33,353 nt of DNA from the NCBI GenBank assembly GCA_902485915.1, contig CABTMH010000117.1:1-33353 (forward strand), given 5' to 3'. This DNA comes from an uncultured Oribacterium sp. (GTDB lineage Bacteria > Bacillota > Clostridia > Lachnospirales > Lachnospiraceae). Shown here piece after piece: positions 22,705 to 30,448 of this stretch (within the stretch, counting starts at the first letter, position 1; the number at the start of each line of letters is the position of its first letter). Both the position numbers and the translations under genes were made by a program. The notes below the pieces were generated by a model. It saw nothing but the letters and a program-made list of their open reading frames with translations, did not search any database and was not told the origin of the DNA.

Positions 22705-24503
22705 TGGCGAAGGGAAAACCGAGAAAGATGACCGCGGATGACGCGAAGACGATCAAGCGCATCCTGCACTATATCCAGCATTATCGCGGGCACGTGATCC
22801 TCAGCATCCTGCTCGCGGCGGTGACCGTGGTGCTGACGCTCTACATCCCGATCTTGACCGGACAGGCCGTCGACACGATCGTAGGTCCTGGCGAGGTTGA
22901 CTGGACGACGCTCCTGCAGATCCTCGAGCGCATGGGCGTCATCATCCTCGTGACGGCGCTTGCGCAGTGGGTCATGAACCACATCAACAACATCGTGACC
23001 TTCCGCGTGGTGCAGGACATCCGTACGAAGGCCTTCAACCACATCGAGGAGCTGCCGGTCAGCTATCTCGACGCGCACCCGGCGGGCGACCTCACGAGTC
23101 GTGTGATCACGGATATCGACCAGTTCTCGCAGGGCCTGCTGATGGGCTTCACGCAGCTGTTCACCGGCGTGCTGACCATCCTCGGCACCCTCGTGTTCAT
23201 GCTCTCGATCCAGCCGTTCATCACGCTGCTTGTCATCCTGCTGACCCCGCTCAGCTTCGTGGTGGCTGGGCAGATCGCGAAGCATACCTATCGCTTCTTC
23301 CAGCATCAGTCGGAGAGCCGCGGCGAGATCACGGCCTTTACCGAGGAGATGGTCGGAAATCTGAAGGTCGTGAAGGCCTTCGGGCATGAGGACGAGGCGC
23401 AGGCGGAGTTTGAGAAGATCAACGAAACCCTGTCCGACTACAGCTTTAAGGCGACCTTCGTGTCGTCGCTCGTGAATCCGGCGACCCGCTGCGTGAACTC
23501 CATCGTCTATGCGGCGGTCGGCGTGAGCGGCGCGATGATGGCGATCAGGGGCTTCATCTCGGTCGGGCAGCTCGTGTCGTTCCTGAACTATGCGAACCAG
23601 TATACGAAGCCGTTCAATGAAATCTCCGGTGTCGTAACGGAGCTCCAGAACGCCATCGCGTCCGCGAGTCGTGTTTTCGAAGTCATCGACGAGCCGGCGA
23701 TGGAACCGGACGCGGCAGACGCCGTGGTACTGGGTGGTGATGAGCTGAGCGGCGGAGACATTGGCGGCGTACGTGGTGAGGTCGACATCGAGCACCTGTG
23801 GTTCTCGTACGATAAGACGAAGAAGCTGCTCACGGATATCAACGTGCACGTGAAGCCGGGCGAGACCGTGGCGATCGTCGGACCGACGGGCTGCGGTAAG
23901 TCGACGCTTATCAACCTCCTGATGCGTTTCTATGATGCGGATCAGGGCGCGATCCTCGTGGACGGGCTCGATCACCGGAAGGTGACGCGGGAGAGTCTGC
24001 GCGCGAACTTCGGTATGGTGCTGCAGGAGACCTGGCTGAAATCGGCCTCGATCCGCGACAACATCGCGTACGGCAAGCCAGATGCGACCCTGGAGGAGAT
24101 TCAGGAGGCTGCGCGCCGGGCGCACTGTGACAGCTTCATCCGCCGCATGCCGCAGGGCTACGACACGGTGCTCGGCGAGGACGGCGGCGCACTGAGCCAG
24201 GGCCAGAAGCAGCTGCTCTGTATCGCGCGTCTGATGCTGCGCCTGCCGCCGATGCTCATCCTCGATGAGGCGACCTCGTCCATCGATACGCGCACCGAGC
24301 TTCACATCCAGCATGCCTTCGACCGCATGATGGAGGGACGCACCTCGTTCATCGTGGCGCACCGCCTCTCGACGATCCGAAACGCCGACCTCATCCTCGT
24401 GATGCGCGATGGTAATATCGTCGAGCAGGGAACGCACGACGCGCTCCTCGCACGTGGCGGCTTCTACGCGAGCCTGTATAACGCACAGTTCGCCGCGAGC
24501 TGA
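22704..24503 (+). CDS. ABC exporter half-transporter, catalytic-site subunit
   Basis: Partner half-transporter, about 599 residues. The transmembrane domain covers residues about 20-320 and the nucleotide-binding domain about 350-595. Walker A is GPTGCGKST, Walker B with catalytic Glu is LILDEATSS, and the H-loop His is in VAHRLSTI. Its signature loop is altered (LSQGQ instead of LSGGQ). The intact hydrolytic site of the dimer is therefore this subunit's Walker motifs with the partner's FSGGQ, and the degenerate site combines the partner's Asp/Gln with this LSQGQ. AAGGAGG at 22689-22695 serves ATG 22704 (a GTG at 22701 is also possible). It is translationally coupled to the upstream gene. Confidence 0.93.
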   Translation: MAKGKPRKMTADDAKTIKRILHYIQHYRGHVILSILLAAVTVVLTLYIPILTGQAVDTIVGPGEVDWTTLLQILERMGVIILVTALAQWVMNHINNIVTFRVVQDIRTKAFNHIEELPVSYLDAHPAGDLTSRVITDIDQFSQGLLMGFTQLFTGVLTILGTLVFMLSIQPFITLLVILLTPLSFVVAGQIAKHTYRFFQHQSESRGEITAFTEEMVGNLKVVKAFGHEDEAQAEFEKINETLSDYSFKATFVSSLVNPATRCVNSIVYAAVGVSGAMMAIRGFISVGQLVSFLNYANQYTKPFNEISGVVTELQNAIASASRVFEVIDEPAMEPDAADAVVLGGDELSGGDIGGVRGEVDIEHLWFSYDKTKKLLTDINVHVKPGETVAIVGPTGCGKSTLINLLMRFYDADQGAILVDGLDHRKVTRESLRANFGMVLQETWLKSASIRDNIAYGKPDATLEEIQEAARRAHCDSFIRRMPQGYDTVLGEDGGALSQGQKQLLCIARLMLRLPPMLILDEATSSIDTRTELHIQHAFDRMMEGRTSFIVAHRLSTIRNADLILVMRDGNIVEQGTHDALLARGGFYASLYNAQFAAS

Positions 24504-24528
24504 GAAGAGATATACACTGGTTTTACGG

Positions 24529-24563
24529 AAAAGGAGTGCCTCCGATGGGAGACACTCCTTTTT
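24529..24563 (+). terminator. Intrinsic terminator of the ABC operon
   Basis: The stem AAAAGGAGTG-CTCC / GGAG-CACTCCTTTT ends in TTTTT, 25 bases after the stop. The A-rich left arm also allows action on the opposite strand. Confidence 0.82.
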
Positions 24564-24585
24564 GGGTGAAGAATTCTGGTGCTTG

Positions 24586-24620
24586 TAGGCATGATGATGC
24601 CCGAAATCCATCATAGATTG
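24586..24620. repeat. Degenerate 37-bp palindromic repeat
   Basis: TAGGCATGATGATG at the left and CCATCATAGATT at the right. The left arm matches the family; the right arm is decayed. It lies between the ABC operon terminator and the PAP2 gene end. Confidence 0.55.
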
Positions 24621-24628
24621 AAGTTCGG

Positions 24629-25432
24629 TCATTTTTCGGAAATCTTCGGTTCTACCGCCCACTTCCAGATGATATACAGTGCCCAGCTCATGGCGAAGCC
24701 GAGGGCGACGTCGATGATCGAGTGCTGACGGATGAAAAGCGTTGCGATGCAGATCAGCACCGCGATGATCGTCTCGAGATTCTTCGCGCGCGGGCGGATA
24801 TAGCTGCACTGTCGCACGACGATATCGATCGCGATGGTGCTCGACACATGCATGCTCGGGCAGACGTTCCGCGGCGGGTCGATCGAGCGGAGCCACTGCA
24901 CGCCGAGCGTGAAAAGATCGCTGCCCGTCAGTGGCTCCCGCAGCGCGAGGCCGTTCGGCCAGACCGTGTACACGACCATACAGATCGTGTAACCTCCGAA
25001 GAGGATGAAGCAGAGCTTCAGAAAATCACGCCGCGTTCCGTAAAACAGAAAAAACACGAGCGCGGCTGGAAACAGCAGCCACCAGATCGCGTACGGCACG
25101 AAAAACGCCGGAATCGTCGGGATCATCCGGTCGAGCGGCGTCTCGATGATGTGCACCGTCTCCGCCGGCACCACACGCATCTGCAGCATGCCGAAGTACA
25201 GGAGGTACACCGGCAGATACAGGAGCCATAGCGCATAGCAGTGTGTGCCGATGTAGCCGAGCGGGTCGTGCATTGCCTCCCGGATCGGCGAGAAGCTGCC
25301 TGCGGCTGTAGCGTTCGTCACTGTGGCCGGGGCATCTGCTGCACGGTCAGTATCTGTAACGGAAGCTTTCTGCTGCAGATCGGTATCCTGCGCAGGTGCC
25401 GATGCAGGTTCTGGATGACGGAATGTATTCAT
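24629..25432 (-). CDS. PAP2-family membrane phosphatase
   Basis: A 267-residue membrane protein of the PAP2/inositol-phosphotransferase-like type. Residues 1-48 are an Ala/Thr/Asp-rich cytosolic tail of low complexity. About six hydrophobic segments follow. The catalytic motifs are CPSMHVSST (PSxH type) and RQHSIIDVALG with the His and Asp of motif 3. Family members remove phosphate from lipids such as phosphatidate or undecaprenyl pyrophosphate, or transfer head groups; the substrate is not clear here. AAAGGAG on the minus strand (25443-25449) supports the start at 25432. It is monocistronic and converges on the ABC operon. Confidence 0.85.
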   Translation of the reverse strand: MNTFRHPEPASAPAQDTDLQQKASVTDTDRAADAPATVTNATAAGSFSPIREAMHDPLGYIGTHCYALWLLYLPVYLLYFGMLQMRVVPAETVHIIETPLDRMIPTIPAFFVPYAIWWLLFPAALVFFLFYGTRRDFLKLCFILFGGYTICMVVYTVWPNGLALREPLTGSDLFTLGVQWLRSIDPPRNVCPSMHVSSTIAIDIVVRQCSYIRPRAKNLETIIAVLICIATLFIRQHSIIDVALGFAMSWALYIIWKWAVEPKISEK

Positions 25433-25566
25433 AGAATTGGAACTCCTTTAGCTCTGAAATCATATTTCCCTATACTAGCACAAACATATTCAGAATCAGA
25501 ACTGAAATATTTTCAGAGAACAGAAACGCATCATGAACGAAACTGTGAAAATTATTTTCGAATCGT

Positions 25567-25595
25567 TTGTAAAAATGAAATTCAAATGATAAAAT
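25567..25595 (+). promoter_or_regulatory. Promoter of the cytidylate-kinase-like gene
   Basis: TTGTAA (25567-25572), a 17-bp spacer, and TAAAAT (25590-25595) with an upstream TG extension. The start codon is at 25648. A small hairpin (ATCGAG / CTCGAT, about 25608-25623) lies in the leader. Confidence 0.7.
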
Positions 25596-25647
25596 AGGAG
25601 TAGATCAATCGAGATGACTCGATCGAAATCATCCAGGAGGGCAGACT

Positions 25648-26271
25648 ATGAAGATTAATTACGTTACGATTTCGAGAGAATATGGTTCCGGTGGACGTGA
25701 GGTCGGCCGCAAGCTTGCGGATAAGCTGGGCATCCCACTGTATGATAAGGAAATCATCGAGCAGACCGCGTTTAAGACGGGCTTCGCGGAGGATTATGTG
25801 AAGCGGCAGGGCGAGTATGCAAGCGCCCGCAACTGGATCGAGTATTCCTTCTCGGCGCGGAACAGCTACGGTATGAGTCCGGAGGATTATCTCTGGGCGC
25901 AGCAGCGGGAGGTCATCCTCGATCTCGTCGCGAAGGGACCGTGTGTGATCGTCGGGCGCTGCGCGGACTACATCCTTCGTGAGCGTACAGATGTGCTCAA
26001 TGTCTTCATCCATGCGGATATCGAGAAGCGGAAGCGCAGAATCACCGAGATCTATAAGGAGCCGGAGAACACCGATAAGATGCTGAAGGACATGGATAAG
26101 AAGCGTAAGTTCAACTATCGCTACTACACCGAGCAGGAGTGGGGTAGGTGCCAGAACTACGACCTGACCCTCGACAGCGGCTCCCTCGGGATCGACCACT
26201 GTGTCGATATCATCTACCGCGTCTGCCAGGAGGACGAAGTGGAGAAAACACCGAAGCCGGCAGAGGCGTGA
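25648..26271 (+). CDS. Cytidylate kinase-like P-loop protein
   Basis: A 207-residue cytosolic protein of the cytidylate-kinase-like family. The N terminus VTISREYGSGGREVGRKLADKLGIP holds a P-loop variant (GSGGREVG), followed by YDKEIIEQTA, VIVGRCADYIL and a LID-like Arg-rich stretch (KRKRRITEIY). Short family members of this type are common in Clostridia; their substrate is generally not established and need not be CMP. AGGAGGG precedes the ATG. The last residues KTPKPAEA lie in a sequence that is duplicated 65 bases downstream. Confidence 0.85.
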   Translation: MKINYVTISREYGSGGREVGRKLADKLGIPLYDKEIIEQTAFKTGFAEDYVKRQGEYASARNWIEYSFSARNSYGMSPEDYLWAQQREVILDLVAKGPCVIVGRCADYILRERTDVLNVFIHADIEKRKRRITEIYKEPENTDKMLKDMDKKRKFNYRYYTEQEWGRCQNYDLTLDSGSLGIDHCVDIIYRVCQEDEVEKTPKPAEA

Positions 26272-26330
26272 GCTTTTCAGAAGATGTAAAGATGTCGCAT
26301 TCGTGCCCGAAGACACCGAAGCCGGCAGAG
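26248..26330 (+). repeat. Duplicated 3' end of the cytidylate-kinase-like gene
   Basis: ACACCGAAGCCGGCAGAG occurs at 26248-26265 (inside the gene end) and exactly again at 26313-26330 (after the stop), each followed by a TGA within 6 bases. The period of 65 bp puts the second copy outside the reading frame of the first. Confidence 0.7.
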
Positions 26331-26367
26331 CAGTGATGTCATCAGTAAACGAGATACAGATCATTTC

Positions 26368-26395
26368 AGGGAGCCGTCTGCGCGGCTCCCTGTTC
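26368..26395 (+). terminator. Hairpin terminator
   Basis: A 9-bp stem (AGGGAGCCG / CGGCTCCCT) followed by GTTCT; it ends the cytidylate-kinase-like transcript. The T run is weak. Confidence 0.6.
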
Positions 26396-26490
26396 TGCTA
26401 TATCATCCATAACAAAAAACATAGCTGACCGAACCGCTAAACCCATAAATCCACTTGTATTCTCTTGCGTTTTCTGTAAAATTAGATTCA

Positions 26491-26496
26491 TATAAT
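26491..26496 (+). promoter_or_regulatory. -10 element of the HPt/c-di-GMP operon
   Basis: A perfect TATAAT in AT-rich sequence, 172 bases before the HPt start codon. A TTGCGT lies at 26465-26470 with an over-long 20-bp spacer, so the -35 is uncertain. Use of this promoter gives a leader of about 165 nt. Confidence 0.5.
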
Positions 26497-26514
26497 TAAA
26501 CCCTTTTAAACATG

Positions 26515-26638
26515 CAGAGGCGCTTTCGTACCTGAGGAGGATCAGGGAGGAGAGTGGCCTCTTGAGTGTAGTTATTTTTCATGGCTGAGAGGTACGAATC
26601 TGACAGCACAGGACGGAAGGAGTCTGTCTGTTCCGGAA
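26515..26638 (+). ncRNA. Structured leader RNA, unassigned (riboswitch candidate)
   Basis: TTCGTACCT (26525-26533) pairs perfectly with AGGTACGAA (26590-26598), closing a domain of about 56 nt that contains a small hairpin (AGAG-UGGC-CUCU at 26551-26562). CAGA (26515-26518) and TCTG (26599-26602) could extend the closing stem across a bulge. A competing hairpin, CCTGA (26531-26535) with TCAGG (26542-26546), uses the same bases and would exclude the closing stem. Downstream, CGGAA (26614-26618) pairs with TTCCG (26631-26635) just before an A/T-rich run. I could not match it to the GEMM, TPP, SAM, ykkC or other classes I know. Confidence 0.5.
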
Positions 26639-26667
26639 TATTTATTATTTTAATAGGGGGATAAATC

Positions 26668-27015
26668 ATGACGATCGAAGAATGTTATCAGGCGATGGGT
26701 GCGGATTACGAGGATGTTTCGCACCGTATCCCGAACGCGGCGCTGGTGAAGAAGTTCGCGCTGAAGTTTCTGGACGATAAGAGTATGGAGCAGCTGACCG
26801 CAGCACTGAAGCAAGGCGCGGTCGAGGATGCCTTCCGCGCAGCGCATACGCTGAAGGGACTGTGCCTGACCCTGGGCTTCTCCGCGCTCGCGAAGCCGTC
26901 GATCGAGCTCACCGAGCTCCTGCGCAGCCGTCGCATGGATGGCTATGAGCCGCTGTACGAGCAGGTGGTCACAGAGTACGAGAAGACCGTCGCAGCGCTG
27001 CGTCAGGTCGACTAA
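26668..27015 (+). CDS. Stand-alone HPt phosphotransfer protein
   Basis: A 115-residue cytosolic four-helix-bundle histidine phosphotransfer protein. The phosphorylatable His60 lies in AHTLKGLCLTLGF, the classic HPt motif. It has no other domain. AGGGGG precedes the ATG. The next gene, a receiver-containing c-di-GMP enzyme, starts 9 bases later, so the two are co-transcribed. Both hybrid kinases in the window end in receiver domains and lack an HPt, so this protein is the natural shuttle from a kinase receiver to the receiver of the next gene. Partner specificity is inferred from position. Confidence 0.88.
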   Translation: MTIEECYQAMGADYEDVSHRIPNAALVKKFALKFLDDKSMEQLTAALKQGAVEDAFRAAHTLKGLCLTLGFSALAKPSIELTELLRSRRMDGYEPLYEQVVTEYEKTVAALRQVD

Positions 27016-27023
27016 GGAGATTT

Positions 27024-29408
27024 ATGGAACGTCAGACAATACTCATCGTAGACGATGCGGAGATGAATCGCATGATGCTGAGCGACATGCTCGGCGATCA
27101 GTATGATTACGTCGAGGCCGCGGATGGGCGCGAGGCACTTCGGATCCTGGAGAAAAACGTGGCCATCGATCTGATCCTGCTCGATATCAACATGCCGGAG
27201 ATGAACGGCTTCGAGGTGCTCGAGGAGATGAACCGCAACCACTGGATCCAGGAGGTTCCGGTCATCATGATCACCGCGGAGGAGTCCGTGGAGTCGATGG
27301 AACACGCCTATTCGCTCGGCGTCACCGACTACATCCCGCGTCCGTTCAATGTCTACATCGTGCGTCGGCGCGTGGAGAATACGCTGAACCTGTACGTGAA
27401 TCAGAAGCGCCTCATGCGTCTCGTGTCGGATCAGATCGCGGAAAAAGAGGAGAACAACACCCTGATGGTGAGTATCCTCAGTAACGTCGTCGAGATCCGA
27501 AACCACGAAAGCGGCGACCATATCCGGAACATCCGCCGCCTCACGGAGCTCCTGCTTCATCAGCTCGTGCAGAAAACGCAGGCCTATCAGCTCAGTGAGG
27601 AGGACATCGCGCTGATTAAGACCGCGTCGGCCCTCCACGACATCGGAAAAATCACGATTCCGGAGGAGATCCTGAACAAGCCGGGGAAGCTCACGAAGGA
27701 AGAGTTTGAGATTATGAAGACACACTCCGCCGCGGGTGCGCATATCCTAGAGCAGATGAAGTATGGCCAGGATAAGCCGCTGTACCGCTATGCGATGGAA
27801 ATCTGCCGCTGGCACCACGAGCGCTGGGACGGGCATGGCTACCCGGATGGTCTGATGGGGGAGGAGATCCCGATCTCCGCCCAGATCGTGGCGATCGCGG
27901 ATGTTTACGATGCGCTCACGAGTGAGCGCTGCTATAAGAAGGCATACGATCACACGACCGCGATCAACATGATTCTGAACGGCGAGTGCGGTGCCTTCAA
28001 CCCGCTGCTGCTGGAGTGCCTGACGGAGACGGCCGAGCAGCTTCATATCGTGGCGGGGGTGAACGGAGATGTGATGCCATACCGCTTCGAGCAGAACCGC
28101 CTGTCAGAGGAGATCCTCGCGCATGCCGACCTCCCGAAGAACGACCGTGTACAGAACCTCCTCGATACCATGCAGGAGCGGATCGACTTCTTCGCATCCA
28201 CCAGCGGTGGGATCCAGTTCGAGTACGATGCGGTGTCACGCCTTGCGGATGTGACGAACTGGAACGAGCCGCCACAGTACCGCCACAGCGTGAAGAACGT
28301 CACGCGTGTGAACGATTTCCGCTATCTCAGCCAGAAAGACTTCACGCGCCTGCGGGATGCGATGGATGCGACGACGAAGGAGACGCCGGAGTTCAGCATG
28401 AGCATCCTCTTCCCGGTCGGCAACGAGTACCACTGGTGCGATCTCCGGGTGCGTACACTCTGGTCGGATCTCCGGCCGGATCACTACATCGCGGCCGTCG
28501 GCCAGCTGCTGGACCCGCAGATGAAGGAAGAGAAGGATTTTCCGTCCCAAGTCAGTCCGCTGGATTCGGACTCGCCGGTCGTCCTTCAGAGTATCCGCTG
28601 CCTGCAGTCTGTTTTTGACATCGTGCGTCTCGTAGACCCGACGACCTATGAAGTCCTCGAGCTCGACGAGGCGGGCGTGCTTCGGCACTCGAAGCAGCAC
28701 TGCGCCGCCTTCTGGGATAACGATGGTACCTGTGCGAACTGTACCTCCGCCCGGGCCTATGCGCAGAAATCGACGCTCAACAAGCTGGAGTTCACAAGCA
28801 CCGATGTGTACTTCGTGGTGTCGAAGTACCTGAACCTGAACGGTACGCCATGCATACTCGAGCTCCTGAGCCGCCTCGACGAGGGCCGCTGGATCGATGC
28901 GAACGGCACACGTCTGCTCCTCGATCGGAACCGCGACGGGAACATGGACCTCTTCCTGGATCCGGTGACAAACACCTACTCGCGCCGCTACTATGAGACC
29001 TACCGCGCGCACCTCGAGGGCATGGAATCCATCGCCATCATCGACGCGAACCGCTTCAAGCAGGTCAATGACTCCTTCGGGCACCCTGCGGGAGATGCTG
29101 TACTGCAGGAGATCGCGCGCGCCATCCAGGCCTGCATACGAAAGACCGATATCCTGATCCGCTACGGCGGGGATGAGTTCCTGCTGCTGTTCCCGAAGAT
29201 GAGCGAGGAAATCCTCGAGCGGAAGATGCAGGAGATTTCGAAGGCTGTCGAGGACATCCGTATCGCGGATTATCCGGAGCTGCGCCTCTCGATCTCGATC
29301 GGCGGCGTGACGGGCGTGCACCCGATCACCGAGGCGATCCGCCAGGCGGACCTTCGGATGTATGCGCAGAAGCAGACGTATAATCACGAGCATCAGCTCG
29401 ATCATTAA
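27024..29408 (+). CDS. Response regulator with HD-GYP and GGDEF domains
   Basis: A 794-residue cytosolic c-di-GMP turnover protein. Receiver domain: residues 1-120, phosphoacceptor Asp54 in LILLDINMPEMNG; the usual switch Lys is Arg (PRPFN). HD-GYP phosphodiesterase: about 135-340, with HDIGK (about 205), HHERWDGHGYPDG (about 265-277) and IADVYDALTSER. Two PAS-like regions follow (about 380-510 and 530-630); the second has a cysteine cluster, CAAFWDNDGTCANC. GGDEF diguanylate cyclase: about 640-790, with an intact YGGDEF (about 714) and an RxxD (RKTD) five residues before GGDEF, the usual inhibitory I-site. Both catalytic motifs look complete, so it could make and degrade c-di-GMP. AAGGAG precedes the ATG, 9 bases after the HPt gene. 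Confidence 0.93.
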   Translation: MERQTILIVDDAEMNRMMLSDMLGDQYDYVEAADGREALRILEKNVAIDLILLDINMPEMNGFEVLEEMNRNHWIQEVPVIMITAEESVESMEHAYSLGVTDYIPRPFNVYIVRRRVENTLNLYVNQKRLMRLVSDQIAEKEENNTLMVSILSNVVEIRNHESGDHIRNIRRLTELLLHQLVQKTQAYQLSEEDIALIKTASALHDIGKITIPEEILNKPGKLTKEEFEIMKTHSAAGAHILEQMKYGQDKPLYRYAMEICRWHHERWDGHGYPDGLMGEEIPISAQIVAIADVYDALTSERCYKKAYDHTTAINMILNGECGAFNPLLLECLTETAEQLHIVAGVNGDVMPYRFEQNRLSEEILAHADLPKNDRVQNLLDTMQERIDFFASTSGGIQFEYDAVSRLADVTNWNEPPQYRHSVKNVTRVNDFRYLSQKDFTRLRDAMDATTKETPEFSMSILFPVGNEYHWCDLRVRTLWSDLRPDHYIAAVGQLLDPQMKEEKDFPSQVSPLDSDSPVVLQSIRCLQSVFDIVRLVDPTTYEVLELDEAGVLRHSKQHCAAFWDNDGTCANCTSARAYAQKSTLNKLEFTSTDVYFVVSKYLNLNGTPCILELLSRLDEGRWIDANGTRLLLDRNRDGNMDLFLDPVTNTYSRRYYETYRAHLEGMESIAIIDANRFKQVNDSFGHPAGDAVLQEIARAIQACIRKTDILIRYGGDEFLLLFPKMSEEILERKMQEISKAVEDIRIADYPELRLSISIGGVTGVHPITEAIRQADLRMYAQKQTYNHEHQLDH

Positions 29409-29415
29409 ATGTAAT

Positions 29416-29455
29416 CAGAGGAAAAACCGGGCATTGCGCTCCGGTTTTTCCTCTG
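29416..29455. terminator. Strong terminator of the HPt/c-di-GMP operon
   Basis: A 15-bp perfect stem (CAGAGGAAAAACCGG / CCGGTTTTTCCTCTG, 10-base loop), 8 bases after the stop. The inner stem CCGG followed by TTTTT works on the plus strand; symmetry allows the minus strand too. Confidence 0.85.
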
Positions 29456-29465
29456 TACACTGGGG

Positions 29466-29494
29466 ACTGTTTAGACGTGTACTGATCAGACAGG
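29466..29494 (+). repeat. Dispersed ~30-bp repeat, copy 3
   Basis: CTGTTTAGACGTGTACTGAT and the following CAGACAGG match copies 1 and 2. It runs into the left arm of the large hairpin at 29486. Confidence 0.6.
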
Positions 29495-29602
29495 GGGGCC
29501 GGAGGGGATGGCAACGGAGGCCATACGTAGAGACCGTGTGAAATCAAGCCGGTCTCGGAGTTCTGTGCCTCCGTTGCCGTCCCCTCTGGCCCCTCTGCCT
29601 GA
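29486..29602 (+). ncRNA. Large inverted repeat / RNA hairpin upstream of the binding-protein gene
   Basis: The left arm 29486-29521 pairs with 29567-29602 (36 nt each). Five positions differ from perfect complementarity; four of these become G-U wobble pairs in plus-strand RNA and one is an A-C mismatch. An inner stem GAGACCG (29530-29536) with CGGTCTC (29550-29556) caps it. It lies after a terminator and 36 bases before the lipoprotein start, so it is either the leader of that transcript, a small RNA or the relic of a mobile element. Confidence 0.65.
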
Positions 29603-29638
29603 ACGGTGACATAGATTGAAATGAACGAGGAGAAGAGC

Positions 29639-30448
29639 ATGAAACGATGGATCGCGATGCTGCTGACGCTGGGGCTCTTCAGCGTGGCGCTGACGGGATG
29701 TCAGGGCGGAGTGACGACAGCGGAGACTGAAGCATTGGCCGAGGTCACGGTCGGCAGCGACACCTACCCGCCGTTCGTGTATATGGATGAAGACGGCGAC
29801 CCGACCGGCATCGACGTCGAGATCGGGCGCGAGGCGTTCCGACGGATGGGCTACGATGCCGTGTTTACGACGATCGACTGGGATCAGAAGGACGCGGTGC
29901 TGGCGTCGGGCGAGATCGACTGCATCTGGGGATGCTTCTCGATGAGTGGGCGCGAGGCGAAGTATCAGTGGGCGGGGCCGTATATGGTGAGCCGTCAGGT
30001 GGTGGCGGTGAACGCAGACAGCGGGATCTCGGATTTCGCGGGGCTCGCGGGGAAGACCATCGCGGTGCAGTCGACGGGAAAACCGGAGGAGATCCTGCTC
30101 GGGAAGCAGCTGCCGGACATGCCGGCGCTCGGGAATGTGCTGAGTATCGAGAACCGGAGCGTACAGTATGCATCGCTCGACTGTGGCTATGTGGACGCGA
30201 TCGCGGGGCACGAGACGGCGATCCTGCAGTATATGAAGGACTACGGCGCGGATTTTCGCATCCTGCCGGAGCCGCTGCTCGTGACGGGCATCGGTGTGGC
30301 GTTTTCACTGGCGGACCAGCGGGGACTCGCGCAGCAGCTCGATGACACGCTCGCGGAGATGCGGGCGGACGGGACGATGAAGGAGATCGTCGGACGGTAT
30401 CTGGAAAACCCGGACAGCTATCTGGAGGTGGACGGACTTGATGGATAG
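29639..30448 (+). CDS. Lipoprotein solute-binding protein (amino-acid type)
   Basis: An exported, lipid-anchored binding protein, 269 residues. The signal peptide is lipoprotein type: MKRWIAMLLTLGLFSVALTGC, with the lipidated Cys at 21. The mature part is a type-II periplasmic-binding fold (VTVGSDTYPPFVYMDEDG..TGIDVEIG, then WAGPYMVSRQVVAV and LAGKTIAVQSTG). An in-frame ATG at 29621 lies before GAGGAG (29625-29630), so ATG 29639 is the start. No ABC permease or ATPase gene is adjacent; the next gene is a hybrid kinase whose start overlaps by 8 bases. It therefore probably acts as a ligand-binding co-sensor rather than a transport component. The ligand is unknown. Confidence 0.88.
   Translation: MKRWIAMLLTLGLFSVALTGCQGGVTTAETEALAEVTVGSDTYPPFVYMDEDGDPTGIDVEIGREAFRRMGYDAVFTTIDWDQKDAVLASGEIDCIWGCFSMSGREAKYQWAGPYMVSRQVVAVNADSGISDFAGLAGKTIAVQSTGKPEEILLGKQLPDMPALGNVLSIENRSVQYASLDCGYVDAIAGHETAILQYMKDYGADFRILPEPLLVTGIGVAFSLADQRGLAQQLDDTLAEMRADGTMKEIVGRYLENPDSYLEVDGLDG

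Noticed and set aside
22563..24896. Very long minus-strand frame (777 codons) opposite the ABC genes
   Set aside because: It is antisense to two strong ABC genes and crosses their terminator and the PAP2 gene; the translation is rich in His, Arg and Asp with no domain.
26515..26638. TPP or c-di-GMP riboswitch
   Set aside because: A CTGAGAGG occurs, as in TPP elements, but the rest of the TPP core is absent; the GEMM core CACGCACAGGGCAAAC is also absent.
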